Source: Chionoecetes opilio
Taxonomy: Eukaryota > Arthropoda > Malacostraca > Decapoda > Majidae
Assembly (NCBI GenBank): GCA_016584305.1
Contig: JACEEZ010022536.1
Location: 12,681-76,680, forward strand
Direction: 5' to 3'
DNA: 64,000 bases
The notes beneath the pieces are model-generated. The model searched no databases. It had not been told where the DNA came from and saw only the letters and a list, made by a program, of their open reading frames with translations. This document shows positions 21,829 through 34,156 of the stretch, one piece after another (the first letter of the stretch is position 1; each line of letters begins with the position of its first letter). The translations under genes were made by a program, and so were the position numbers.

Positions 21829-21895
21829 CCTCTGCCTGCCGAGTCTATATCAAATTCCGAGTGTGATACAGTGCCGAGTTATAAGGCTTTTACTG
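20134..21895. mobile_element. TIR element with CAGTAAAAGCC ends (right-arm copy, both ends intact)
   Basis: CAGTAAAAGCCTATAACTGG at 20134 and GCCGAGTTATAAGGCTTTTA ending CTG at 21895, each bordered by TA. It contains the mirrored foldback, SINE (21135-21330) and MITE (21343-21650), and a long poly(A) at about 20227-20253. Length 1762 bp. The TA borders support Tc1/mariner-type insertion. Confidence 0.75.
21135..21330 (+). mobile_element. tRNA-derived SINE (right-arm copy)
   Basis: Mirror of 12010-12215. It begins GGCGTGCCAGGAGTAGTTAG and contains CGATATCGATCC in the box B position. Confidence 0.7.
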
Positions 21896-22079
21896 TATTG
21901 AAAATAGACCCTAATTTACACATCTTCGTACATCGGATTTCGTATAATGGAATGCTGATATAGCAAATATATTAAGTTTCTAATTCAGAAAGCGTCAGAT
22001 AGGTTCCAGTTGGTATTGGCAGAGACCAGTGTTGCCACCTCGTGTAGGGGATGGTACTAACTCTCTATGATTTTGAGAA

Positions 22080-22680
22080 AACAAGCTACGTTCTATGTAC
22101 TACCAACGCCTCGGACGATGACCATTCCAACGTTCATACAACGACGTCGAAGCGATGGTCTCGAGAAGGGGGAAGGGACCTAACTCTATGATTTTGAGGG
22201 CCCGATCGGCCAGCTAAGGGGGGCCCATGGTGGCACCCTTGAAGAGTGCCTCGGGAGGGCCACAACTTGGCATGAGGGGCATGGCTGTCATCACCTGGCA
22301 CCTGTGTAGTGGCACCAAGGGGAGGCTGCCATGTTGCCATGGCACTGTACTATAACACACACCATTACCACCTTCACCACCTCGCCCCTTCTCTCTTATT
22401 GGATGGCTGATTAACCCTTTGAGGTAAAAACCAGTAAGACGCCTTAGTCGGCGAAGGACGAGCGAGCCCCGTTAGAAAACCGATAGCACCCAGTCGACTG
22501 TAACTTTTTCGGTACAACCGTTTCTCCAGAAAATCACCGTATTCCAGTGAGGACTCGGACAGCAAGGAAAGTGTCTGCTGATCCATCTAAACTGCATTTA
22601 CCTTCTTGCATTGTTACGCTGACACTGGAGGGATGAATGCAAGAAGGATGAAGGAATGAATGCAGAGAGTCATTCAAAAA
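22080..22680 (+). other. No gene recognised (mirror of 10760-11400)
   Basis: The frame present in the left arm at 10802-11179 is broken here, which argues against a real coding region. Confidence 0.5.
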
Positions 22681-23690
22681 CACATAAAAACACACCAGAA
22701 AAAAATAGTTTCGTTCCACCAAAGTGAGTTGGTGTGTTCATGTCGGACTAATACTAAATCCTATGACAGAGTAAGACTGGGAGGGATGTGGGCTTGTATT
22801 GCAGGGTAAAGAGTGTGTATGGAGTGAGGATGTATGTATAACTAATAAAGCTTTACCTGTGATTATTAAGAACCAACCTAAACTGACATTTACCGTTAAC
22901 CATTACCGTCGGCGAGTTTTCCCGCTTGTGTAGGGACGAGGCATTTCGGTAGACGAGAGTCCAGGTACCATGAGGCAAGTGATGGGTAAGCACCGTGGTT
23001 ATGCAAACTTGTTTATGGCCTGGAGTAATAAGATCAATCAAAGCAAAAGGTTGGTGATGTTGGTATAGATCAAGAGTATGCATGGGTCGTCAAGTAACAC
23101 TTAAACCATAATGTAACCAACTACTTATTATGAGGGAAAGACAACAAAAGGAACTCAATTAATAAGGTATTTTAATACTATCATAAACCATGATCTGTAC
23201 AGACTACAAGAGAAGACTACGGATGATGAAAAAATAATTTGAGTTGTTTTGGGCGAAATTGATATTCCAGGGCTATATTTCTGTTGCTCGCTGACGACAT
23301 AGAGCAGACCTGAGGTGATGGTTGATGTGCAAAGGCTACTAAACCCAGGAAAAAACAGTCACAGCAGAGATCTCATAAGAAGTAAGCAAGTGGTAGGGAC
23401 ACGTTACGTACCATACCACTTGCTTACCTTTTGACGGGCTCTGTTGTGACTCGTTTTTCTGGTTTAGAAGCCTCTGACACATCAGCCATTACCTCAGGTC
23501 TTCTCTATAGTGTTGTCAGCGAGAACAGAGCACAGTAATATAGCACCTGGAAAATCAATTTCGCGCAAAATAACTCAAAATTCTTTTCCATCGCCTAGTT
23601 TTCCCTTCGTAGGTGCACCCGCGGGCGGACTCGCCTTAATCCCCACAATGCACCGGTGTAAACAAACCGTGAAACGTAGTTATGTCTGGG
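22680..23690 (-). repeat. Dispersed 1-kb repeat (copy B, right-arm mirror of copy A)
   Basis: Includes the foldback 23203-23614. It has the same orientation as copy D at 43060-44175, which allows direct comparison. Confidence 0.85.
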
Positions 23691-24040
23691 GCCCAATTGC
23701 TCCTGGTATCCAGTAACCCAAAACATTAGAGAGCCCTGGTTGTTTTAAATTTTGCACATGATAAATAATAGGATTAGGTAGCAGGATTGTCCACATAGGG
23801 TTTTGCCTTCAATTGTTGTTTACGGTCAAACTTATTATTAAACCCTTGCCTTGCCTGTCCAGGTAATAAATAGTAATACAAGTAATATATAGAAGAATAA
23901 GTAATAAAATAGCCAGGGCTGTTGCCAGTGGTGTCTTCTGCCTTACTTACTAACCTTGCCTTGTTGGCCTGAATTTTGATTTTGCCTAATTTAAATTTTG
24001 CGACAACTTAATTAATACCTTGCCTCACCCCCTGTGCAGG

Positions 24041-24188
24041 GCATTGTATGTTGGTGGCCATCAATCATATGAGGAGCCTCCACCATCTATGGCCGGACAC
24101 CATCAACGCATACCCGGGGCACTCCATGGGCGACCGGACCCTCACATCTCTGCCGTCGTCGGAGGGAGGCATTCACTGGGATGGAAAG
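24041..24188 (+). pseudogene. Frameshifted copy of myosin V exon (mirror of 9236-9380)
   Basis: The acceptor CCCCTGTGCAG and the donor GGAAAG|GTGCGG are retained. The reading frame is broken by several indels: an extra base in GCATTGTATGTTGG, altered bases after CCATCAATC, and an extra base near GTCGTCGGAGG. Peptide fragments GDRTLTS and the exon edges remain recognisable. If the right arm were a separate genomic copy this exon would be dead. If it is the other strand of the same molecule, these are sequencing errors. Confidence 0.85.
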
Positions 24189-24650
24189 GTGCGGTATTGT
24201 TTTGATTCTGCCTTTATTATCACACATATTTAGAGGTAGTATTGATTTAGTATGATCCTTTCTTATAGTCCACAATCAGCGATAGGTGTCAGAGCCCTAT
24301 AAAGAAAATGAACAAATGAATCTTCCAGTATAGGGGTAGGCATATGACACAGTAGGAAAGGTAGGTTGATGTAAACAGTATACGTAGTAGTTAGTATAAT
24401 AGCGTTCAAATGGCAGTTAACAGAGCCCACCTATTCTTTGCCGTGGCAGAGGAGGATTTCACGCAGAAGGAAAGCTACGGTGATTTATATAGTCATAATG
24501 TCACACAGATGAAGAGGTAGTAGTGCTATGAACCATGGGGATTCAAGCACTCCTAAGTCAAATGATCAGTTAATTTCTTTCTAAAAGGTTTTGTATATTA
24601 TATAAAACTTTCTGATCTAACTTTCAGCATATTTCTGTTAAAGATAGATA

Positions 24651-25694
24651 CAGGAGAACCTCATTAACCGGCTTTTAAAACAACGGGCAGCCTCAAAACA
24701 AAGGCACTAATCGACCCAGTCATTAATTAGGTAGAATTATTCTAAAATGAGAAAATCGGCAGGAAATTAGTGGGCAAGGCTGTGGTCTAGCACAGACTCC
24801 TCTCCTCACTCCACCTCCTCCTCTCCCGCCATCCACGATCCTCTACGTTCCCTCGTCCACACCATCCAGAGGGCCCTTCACGTACAAGAGGGCGTGGGAG
24901 ATCGCTTCAGTGGGTTCCCTCCCACGCTTGTTATCCCCAGGCAACGAGGTGGCTGATTCTGCGACAGGATGGCATTAAAAAGATGTAAACACGACACCCT
25001 TCCCTCTGCCGCTGCTCCGCGGCCAAAACGCCTCATCTCCAGGGTCGCCGCTCCAATGGAAAACACACTCGCGATGCCCTCCGCACACCTCCACATGGGG
25101 CCCAAAACCGCGGTCACTAGTTCCCACCCAGCCGTGGATAAGGACAAAGTCCCGTGTCCTGGGGTCACTCTCACCCGCCTCCGACTGGGGCAAACGACAC
25201 TCACAGCTCACCTGCATCGCCTCCGTCTGTCCCCTGACCCCACTGCCCTTGGTGCATGAATTTTCCGGAGACTATTGAACACTTTCTGCTGCATGTGTCC
25301 GCGCTTCCATCACACCGTGTAGTGCTACAGTCAAACTCCTCGCCCTGAACGTCACCACCTTGACCTGCCACCCTGGCTGGCGGCGGCTGGCCGTTCCCCC
25401 CTTCCGGCAAACACGCCGTCATCCGCCTCACCTGTGCTTCCTGAGGAAGAAACAGGTCCAAAATTACCGCGACCTGGTGATAGCATCATAGGACATCACC
25501 AGGGCCATAGTGGTCCCCAAGGGATCCTCGCAGCCCTAAAAACAACAAAAAACCAAACAACAACCTCCAGGATACCACAGTATTTATTGGGATTGGGGCG
25601 ATGCCATAAGAGTACCTCTCAAAACAACGGCAAAATGAGTTATCCGGCATGCGCTCCCCCCCGAGGGTATGCCGGATCAAACGAGGTTCTCCTG
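24651..25694. mobile_element. TA-flanked TIR element (right-arm copy)
   Basis: CAGGAGAACCTCATTAACCG at 24651 and the inverted GAGGTTCTCCTG at 25694, each beside TA. It contains the LINE 3' end at 24778-25478 with extra frameshifts. Confidence 0.75.
24778..25478 (+). pseudogene. LINE 3' end (right-arm copy)
   Basis: Mirror of 7954-8656. GVTLTRLRLGQTTLTAHLHR is still readable at about 25160-25220, but RNase H and the zinc knuckle are broken by indels. Confidence 0.8.
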
Positions 25695-25837
25695 TAGATA
25701 GATCTATTATAGATCTCTGATAAAGTCCAAGCCTAGGCAAGTCCGAGTCCCTTGACATTAAATAAGAAACCCATGCTTAATGCTGCGTTGTTAGCAGCAC
25801 ATCGGTATAGACAAAGATCGGCCGCACGTTAAGGTGG

Positions 25838-25976
25838 CCCCTTCCACTCCCCCCTTCCGAACCCCGGACTGGCTGAGGTGTTGGCTGCCGGGTGTGGGAA
25901 ACATGGAGTAAGGCCTTCTCACCCATACACCAAACACCTCGCCAATCCCGTGCGTTCGGAAGGGGGGAGTGAAGGG
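25838..25976. repeat. Short palindromic element (right-arm copy)
   Basis: Mirror of 7463-7603. Confidence 0.7.
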
Positions 25977-26354
25977 AGCATGTTTCACCAATTAAAGTCA
26001 TCGCCAGACACATTTATTCCTTGGCAATATATTATGTGAGAGAAGGGACATTCCAAAATACCTTAATCCACAAAAAAATATCATTTCCCACGCCTTATTT
26101 CCCTAAAAAAACATGACTTTTGTAAAAAGCGCGGGGAAAAACAACAAGACCCAATTCCAGCCGTGGGGGAAACTTGCTGGCGACCTAAGTACGGAAGGAA
26201 GCCTCCCAGCCCGCCCGACACAGACACATGGAGACGCGGAGAAAAAATACAGTACCCGAAGAATTCGGGTGCTTCTGGTATATTTTTTGTGCGGACACGG
26301 CACATACTTGCATCCTGCAATGGGCACAGCAAGAAGCTTAGGCCCTGCCGAGAG

Positions 26355-26559
26355 CTTAGCAACCATCACAACCCACACGGCGACGATATATGTGTGCAGA
26401 GTGTGGAGCGACGGGAAGCGGCGGGGAGTAGTAGCCAGGGGTTACTGCAGCCCGCCTCATCTCGGTGGCCTCGGATACTACCCGCCGGCCTTTCCTGCCG
26501 CTGCACACATACTGCAAGACATATATCGTGGCCCCACAGTTTGCAAATGGGTGCTAAGC
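26355..26559. repeat. Foldback element (right-arm copy)
   Basis: Mirror of 6903-7096. The open frame of 201 codons crossing it (26113-26718) is not kept as one frame in the left arm and is not a gene. Confidence 0.7.
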
Positions 26560-27161
26560 CACATCTGCAAATACATCTATCAGAAACACTCCAAAAACTT
26601 CAAGTACTATATAATCCCTGTGTTTACATCTTCTGAATCTGCGCGCGGGGAGAGCGCTGCCTTTTGCGCGTCACCGAGACTGCCAGCCGCAGCGTCTGCA
26701 AACCTGGGAGTGTTTTGAGTAACTCGGGGAATTTGCAGATTTGATTGCGGATTATTTAAATAACGGCTGACTGGATGCAAGAAGTGACGACGTATTGTTG
26801 ATATTACTCGTTAATGGCTATGCTTTGATTGCATTAAATCAGGAATGATGAAATGGTCTGGACGATTACTTTAACGTGGCGGCGACTAGGTTAGTCTTCC
26901 CCGCTAAGCGTAGGTCATTTTCATGTTAACGAAAATTTTATCATGTGCTATTATCTCATCATCCCCTCCCAGAGACTGCCGTGACCAGAGATGGAGCCTC
27001 CTAGTGTCCGGAACTATGATGTTTTCACTACTATGGTATTACTATTACATGGTAATTACTATTCTTTACTACAGTATTACTGCTATTATTCCTCTTACTA
27101 TCTATATTACTATTACTTACCTATTACCCCCAGAGCTATACATTATCTCCCCCCCCCTTAG

Positions 27162-27326
27162 AAGACAACCGTGACCAGAGGCCTACATAGTGTCGGGGGA
27201 GTTCGGTGACGGGCAAGACAGTGTCCGCCAAGGTATGCCATGAGGGGTACTGGCCTCTGTTGGCGCGCTGACTCCGAGAAGCAACAGATCCAGAAGAAGA
27301 TCCTCACATCCAAACCCATCATGGAG
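27162..27326 (+). pseudogene. Frameshifted copy of the myosin V P-loop exon (mirror of 6147-6303)
   Basis: The acceptor CCCTTAG and the donor ATGGAG|GTCAGG remain. Insertions spread through the exon (an extra A at the start, GGGGGAGTTCGGTGACGGGC in place of the P-loop, an extra G before TATGCC) destroy the GESGAGKT reading. The nucleotide match to the left copy is otherwise very high. Confidence 0.85.
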
Positions 27327-27884
27327 GTCAGGAATGGTTATTTTTATATCCATAGGTATATTATATTATTTGTTGTCTTATTTTTTTTTGGTACTTGTGT
27401 ACTGAGAATCTTGTGTTTTTCATTGCATTTTTTTTGGGGGGGGGAGACTTTTTTTTCTTGACATTGGTATGCGAGTCTTGTTTTTATTCTATTTTCTTTT
27501 GTTAAGTTATCCAACGTAATATCTCCAGGTAAGTACTGTTTAGTGGGCGGTTATTTATTTATTTATTTATTTATTATTTTTTAGCATTTGTTCTTTTGTT
27601 CTCTTTTGTTATTACAGTTTTTCTCTGTTTGCTAGAATTTGTTTAGGTTTGTTTTTACTGTTTTTTCTTATTTTCTTTTTTTGAAGCGGTTTTTGTTTTA
27701 TTTGTTTCTTATTTATGTTCTATTTTATTTTCCTTATTTGTAGATTTTACAATATTTTTGTTAGCGTTTTTTTATTTATTTTTTTTTAGTTTAAAAAAAA
27801 AAATATATTTTTTTTTTGCCACATGTCATTTTCTTTTGTAGCTCTTTTTTTTCTTGTTATTTTGCTGTTGAGTCTTTGTTTTTG

Positions 27885-29110
27885 TTTATTTATGTTGTAG
27901 TGGCGGTTATTTTTTTTGCTGTAGTGGCGGTATAATTTATTTTTTTGTAGTGGCGGGGTTATTTTCTTTTTTTGTGGTGGCGGTTATTTTATATTTTGTA
28001 GCTGGCGGGTTATTTTATTTTTTTTGTAGTGGCGGTTATTTTATTTTTTCTGTAGTGGCGGTGATTTTTTTTGTTGTGGTGGCGGATATTTTATTTGTTT
28101 GTAGTGACAGTTATTTTATTTTTCTGTAGTGGCAGTTATTTTTTTTTTTTGTAAGTGGCAGTTATTTTATTTTTTTGTAGTGACGGTTATTGTATTTTGT
28201 TGTAGTGGCGCGTTATTTATTTTTTTTGTAGTGGCGGTTCTATTTTATTTTTCTGTAGTGGCGGTTATTTTATTTTTTTGTTAGTGACGGTTATTATTTT
28301 CTGTAGTGGCGGTTATTTTTGTTTTTTGTCGGTGGGCGGTTATTTTAATTTTTGTAAGTGGCGGTATTGTATTTATTTTGTATTGGCAGTTTATAATTTT
28401 TATTTTTGTGGTGGTTATTTTTTTTTTCTGTTAGTGGCGGTTATTTTATTTTTTTGTTTTGGGGTGGAGTTATTTTATTTTTTGTTGTGGCAGTTATTTT
28501 ATTTTTTGTTGTGGCAGTAGTTATTTATTTTTTTGTTGTGGCCAGTTATTTATTATTTGTTGTGGCAGTTATTCTATTATTTTGTAGTGGCGGTTATTAT
28601 TATTTTGTTGTGGCAGTTATTTTATTTTTTTGTAGTGGCGGTTATTTTATATTTTGTTGTGGCAGTATTTTATTTTGTTGTGGCAGTTATTTTATTTTTT
28701 GTAGTGGCAGTTATTTTATTTTTCTGTTAGTGGCAGTTATTTTATTTTTCTGTAGTGGCGGTTATTTTTTTTTTTTTTTGTGGCAGTATTTTATTTTTCT
28801 GTAGTGGCAGTTATTTTATTTTTTTGTAGTGGCGGTTATTTTATTTTTTGTAGATGCGTTTTGTAGTTTTTTGTAGTGGCGGTTATTTATTTTTTTGTAG
28901 TTGCATTTTGTAGTTTTTTGTAGTTATATTTTATTATTTTGTTGGTTTTTACGTTTTTTCTCGTCTTATTTTTTTTTGTATCCGCCATTTTTTGAAGCGT
29001 GTTTCTTTGTATTTTGTATTTTTTTTCTACTGTAGTGGCGGCTATTCTCTTTTTTGTATTTTTTTTCTACTGTAGTGGCGGCTATTCTCTTTTTTGTATT
29101 ATTTTTTTTT
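27885..29110 (-). repeat. 25-bp T-rich minisatellite (right-arm copy)
   Basis: Reverse complement of 4380-5595, unit TTATTTTATTTTTTTGTAG plus TGGCGG. Confidence 0.95.
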
Positions 29111-29771
29111 TTTTCCTGTGAAGCATTTTTCTATTTTTTTCTTATTTTTTCTGAGTTTTTAAAATTTATATTTCCTTTATTTTCTTTTTTTGTAGCTTTA
29201 TTTATATATCCTTTTTATCCCATATTTGTTCCCTTTATTTATTTTATTTTTTCTTTGTTTTGGTTATTTTCTTTGCTATTATATTTTTCTGGCATGTTCT
29301 GTTATTACGGATGATGAGATGCGAAGAGTGACTCATGTATTACCTGCTGTATGTAGTTTGACTTATACTTCTGACGTGCTGTATAAGGCAGCGGGAAGTG
29401 TGGCATTCAGTATAGGTGGACCGGATATCCGCATTCACATCCGCGCATATCCATAGCATTTTTAACATCCACAACCATGAATGCGGATGTTATGCAGATA
29501 TTTTGAAAACCTAGACACTACATGATGCGGTGTTTTTCATTGTCTTATAAAGTAGGAGTTGGAATGCAGGTAGTGGCAGGTGGCGATTGCTTGCAAGCCC
29601 AGCCAAGCAAGGCGCTGCTTGATAGGCCGGGGGTCCGGAAGCCCACGCCTTGGAAGCTGTTACAATATGCATTCTGGCTGTTTTTCAGGGTCAAATTCAC
29701 TCCTTGCATACACTATTTATGGCATACATATAGGGGTGACTTTTTTATTTTTTGGAAAGTAGTCTTGAAAA

Positions 29772-32735
29772 CTGCATAATAAAGTATGTTTGGATATAGG
29801 CAACACTTAAAAAACTGCATAAAAAAGTATGTTTGGATATAGGCAACACTTAAAAAACTGCATAAAAAGTATAGTTTGATAAAGGCAACACTTAAAAACT
29901 GCATAAAAAAGTATGTTTGGATATAGGCAACACTTAAAAACTGCATAAAAAAAGTATGTTTGGATATAGGCAAACACTTAAAAAACTGCATAAAAAAAAG
30001 TATGTTTGGATATAGGCAACACTTAAAAACTGCATAAAAAAGTATGTTTGGATATAGGCAACACTTAAAAACTGCATAAAAAAGTATGTTTGGATATAGG
30101 CAACACTTAAAAAACAGCATAAAAAAGTATGTTTGGATATAGGCAACACTTAAAAACTGCATAAAAAGTATGTTTGGAATAGGCAACACTTAAAAACAGC
30201 ATAAAAAAGTATGTTTGGATATAGGCAACACTTAAAAACTGCATAAAAAAGTATGTTTGGATATAGGCAACACTTAAAAAACTGCATAAAAAAGTATGTT
30301 TGGATAGGCAACACTTAAAAACTGCATAAAAAAGTATGTTTGGATATAGGCAACACTTAAAAACGCATAAAAAAGTATGTTTGGATATAAGCAACACTTA
30401 AAAACTGCATAAAAAAGTTATGTTGGATATAGGCAACACTAAAAACAGCATAAAAAAAGTATGTTTGGGATATAGGCAAACACTTAAAAAACAGCATAAA
30501 AAAGTATGTTTGGATATAGGCAACACTTAAAAACTGCATAAAAAAGTATGTTTGGATATAGGCAAACACTTAAAAACAGCATAAAAAAGTATGTTTGGAT
30601 ATAGGCAACACTTAAAAACAGCATAAAAAAAGTATGTTGGATATATTCAAACACTTAAAAACACGCATAAAAAAGTATGTTTGGATATAGGCAACACTTA
30701 AAAACAGCATAAAAAAGGTGTTTGGATATAGGCAACACTTAAAAACAGCATAAAAAAGTATGTTTGGATATAGGCAACACTTAAAAACTGCATAAAAAAG
30801 TATGTTTGGATATAGGCAACACTTAAAAACTGCATAAAAAAAGTATGTTCGGATATAGGCAACACTTAAAAACTGCATAAAAAAGATGTTTGGATATAGG
30901 CAACACTTAAAAACTGCATAAAAAAGTATGTTTTGGATATAGGCAACACTTAAAAACAGCATAAAAAAGTATGTTGGATATAGGCAACACTTAAAAAACT
31001 GCATAAAAAAGTATGTTTGGATATAGGCAACACTTAAAAACAGCATAAAAAAAGTATGGTTGGATATAGGCAACACTTAAAAACAGCATAAAAAAAGTAT
31101 GTTTGGATATAGGCAACACTTAAAAAACAGCATAAAAAAAGTATGTTTGGATATAGGCAACACTTAAAAAAACAGCATAAAAAAGTATGTTTGGATATAG
31201 GCAACACTTAAAAAACAGCATAAAAAAGTATGTGTGGATATAGGCAACACTTAAAAACAGCATAAAAAAGTATGTTTGGATATAGGCAACACTTAAAAAC
31301 TGCATAAAAAAGTATGTTTGGATATAGGCAACACTTAAAAAACAGCATAAAAAAGTAGTTTGGATATAGGCAACACTTAAAAACTGCATAAAAAAGTATG
31401 TTGGATATAGGCAACACTTAAAAACTGCATAAAAAAGTATGTTTGGATATAGGCAACACTTAAAAACTGCATAAAAAAGTATGTTTGGATATAGGCAACA
31501 CTTAAAAACTGCATAAAAAAGTATGTTGGTATAGGCAACACTTAAAAACTGCATAAAAAAAGTATGTTTGGGATATAAGCAACACTTAAAAACTGCATAA
31601 AAAAGTATGTTTGGATATAGGCAACACTTAAAAACAGCATAAAAAAGTATGTTGGATATAGGCAAACACTTAAAAACTGCATAAAAAAGTATGTTTGGAT
31701 ATAGGCAACACTTAAAAACTGCATAAAAAAGTATGTTTGGATATAGGCAACACTTAAAAAACAGCATAAAAAAGTATGTTTGGATATAGGCAACACTTAA
31801 AAACAGCATAAAAAAGTATGTTTGGATATAGGCAACACTTAAAAAACAGCATAAAAAAGTATGTTTGGATATAGGCAACATTTTAAAAAAACAGCATAAA
31901 AAAGTGTTGGATATAGGCAACACTTAAAAACAGCATAAAAAAGTATGTTTGGATATAGGCAACACTTAAAAACTGCATAAAAAAGTATGTTTGGATATAG
32001 GCAACACTTAAAAAACTGCATAAAAAAAAGTATGTTCGGATATAGGCAAACACTTAAAAACTGCATAAAAAAAAGTAGTTTTGGATATAGGCAACACTTA
32101 AAAACTGCATAAAAAAAGTATGTTTGGATATAGGCAACACTTAAAAACTGCTTAAAAAAAGTATGTTGGATATAGGCAACACTTAAAAACTGCATAAAAA
32201 AGTATGTTTGGATATAGGAACACTTAAAAACAGCATAAAAAAGTATGTTTGGATATAGGCAACACTTAAAAAACTGCATAAAAAAGTATGTTTGGATATA
32301 GGCAACACTTAAAAACGGCATAAAAAAGTATGTTTGGATATAGGCAACACTAAAAACAGCATAAAAAAGTATGTTTGGATATAGGCAACACTTAAAAACA
32401 GCATAAAAAAGTATGTTTGGATATAGGCAACACTTAAAAACTGCATAAAAAAGTATGTTTGGATATAGGCAACACTTAAAAACTGCATAAAAATGTATGT
32501 TTGGATATAGGCAACACTTAAAAAACTGCATAAAAAAGTATGTTGGATATAGGCAACACTTAAAAAACTGCATAAAAAAGTATGTTGTGGATATAGGCAA
32601 CACTTAAAAAACTGCATAAAAATGTATGTTTGGATATAGGCAACACTTAAAAAACTGCATAAAAAAGTATGTTTGGATATAGGCAACACTTAAAAACAGC
32701 ATAAAAATGTATGTTTGGATTTAGGCAACACTTAA
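29772..32735 (-). repeat. 42-bp minisatellite (right-arm copy)
   Basis: Reverse complement of 784-3715, with about 71 units. A-run lengths and one-base deletions differ from the left copy at many units. Confidence 0.97.
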
Positions 32736-33288
32736 AAATGCATGTTCCCCTCATGAAAAGTAGCATGCCAAAGTTTTCCTCAGACAGGGATGATCTCTTG
32801 GCCCTCAAGATGTCCTTGCCATAGAGAACAAACGCTCCACTGCAGCACTGCCCTCAAGATGTCCTTGCCCATAGAGAACAAACGCTCCACTGCACCACTG
32901 CCCTCAAGATGTCCTTGCCATAGAGAACAAACGCTCCACTGCAGCACTGCCCTCAAGATGTCCTTGCCATAGAGAACAAACGCTCCACTGCACCACTGCC
33001 CTCAAGATGTCCTTGCCATAGAGAACAAACGCTCCACTGCAGCACTGCCCTCAAGATGTCCTTGCCATAGAGAACAAACGCTCCACTGCAGCACTGCCCT
33101 CAAGATGTCCTTGCCCATAGAGAACAAACGCTCCACTGCAGCACTGCCCTCAAGATGTCCTTGCCCATAGAGAACAAACGCTCCACTGCACCACTGGAGG
33201 GGATGGCTGTGTTGAACTTGATCAACAAGTCCACCAACACTTGCTCACCCAAAAAGGCAGCATCTGTCAGCAAGTAGAATGAATTTTT
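32735..33288 (-). pseudogene. hAT transposase C-terminal region (right-arm copy)
   Basis: Mirror of 250-800, including the 50-bp array at 32805-33200. The 60-codon frame at 32790-32972 is identical in sequence to its partner at 548-730. Confidence 0.85.
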
Positions 33289-33538
33289 TGGGTTAGCGGA
33301 CTTGAGTTAACGGAAGTTAAATGTAACGGAAGTTAATTAGTCCGATAATGATTTCCAAAGTTAACTTAAAAGTTAAATCGTTAACGAAAATGTTAACTTC
33401 GTTAATTAACGAATAACGGATTAACGGTTTGGTGCCCACCTTTGCCTAGCAGCCACCACATGCAATTTACATTGGGCGTTTTCTAGTAACGTACCCGGCT
33501 ACTCGAGGGGAGGCAATTATGAGCCTAAAACTCCTCCC

Positions 33539-34156
33539 CACATACTGGAAAGCCTTTCCCGCAGCCAGAAAAACATTATCTGGCAGCCGCCAGCGGGAAC
33601 AAAAGCCTGGAGCTACGCGCGCTCAATGGGGACTTCAATACCTACATTCCTATTTAAGTCTGTAACCATTACAGTCACTCTTCGACCAGATTACACTGGT
33701 CGACAAAAAAAAATTGAAGATATGGTTCTGGACTAAATGAAGCTGATTATAGGTAAATCGACCCTGTTGAACTCCAATCTGATGTTCAATTAACTCTATC
33801 ACGTCCAGTTTTTGAGAACCAGACGCAATTCATGAAAAAAATATGGGTAAAATCAGCAGAAATAGGTTTCACCAATGTTTTCATTTTAAACTCTTAATCT
33901 TTTCTTTTCTCAAGCCTATTTAGGGCAGTGCAGTGTTTTTGAGTCAGTGTGGTTTGTGCAGTGAGCAGGGGAGGGTGTGCGCGCTGCGTATTGGCGAGGG
34001 GTTAGCAGGCTGTGTAGTACATTTTTACCTACTGATCGTACAGCTATTGACATATGTTTAAACATTTTATTTTTCTTTGCAGATATGATGTGTTTGATTT
34101 AGTGGAGTCCTAATTTTAGTTGGTTTACCGTATATAGTACCTTGTACCGGGCTGTG
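33539..34156 (+). other. First unique DNA after the palindrome; 5' flank of a dispersed ORF element
   Basis: No gene is visible. At 33690-33710 the sequence reads ACACTGGTCGACAAAAAAAA, and a T-rich leader leads to the ATG at 34157. It may be the untranslated 5' region of the following element. Confidence 0.4.

Larger units (their letters stand above)
16756..33538 (-). repeat. Right arm of the giant inverted repeat
   Basis: This is the reverse-complement partner of 1-16738. It ends near 33538, where the sequence matching position 1 runs out, and non-repeated DNA follows. The loop between the arms is only about 15 bases (16739-16755, an ATT-rich stretch). Several features are more damaged here than in the left arm: both myosin exons carry frameshifting indels. 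In one place this arm is better: the TIR terminus at 20134 is complete whereas the left copy near 13225 is not. That reciprocal pattern is what independent read errors on two strands of one molecule would give. Confidence 0.97.

Noticed and set aside
26113..26718. 201-codon plus frame
   Set aside because: It crosses a foldback and is broken in the left-arm copy.
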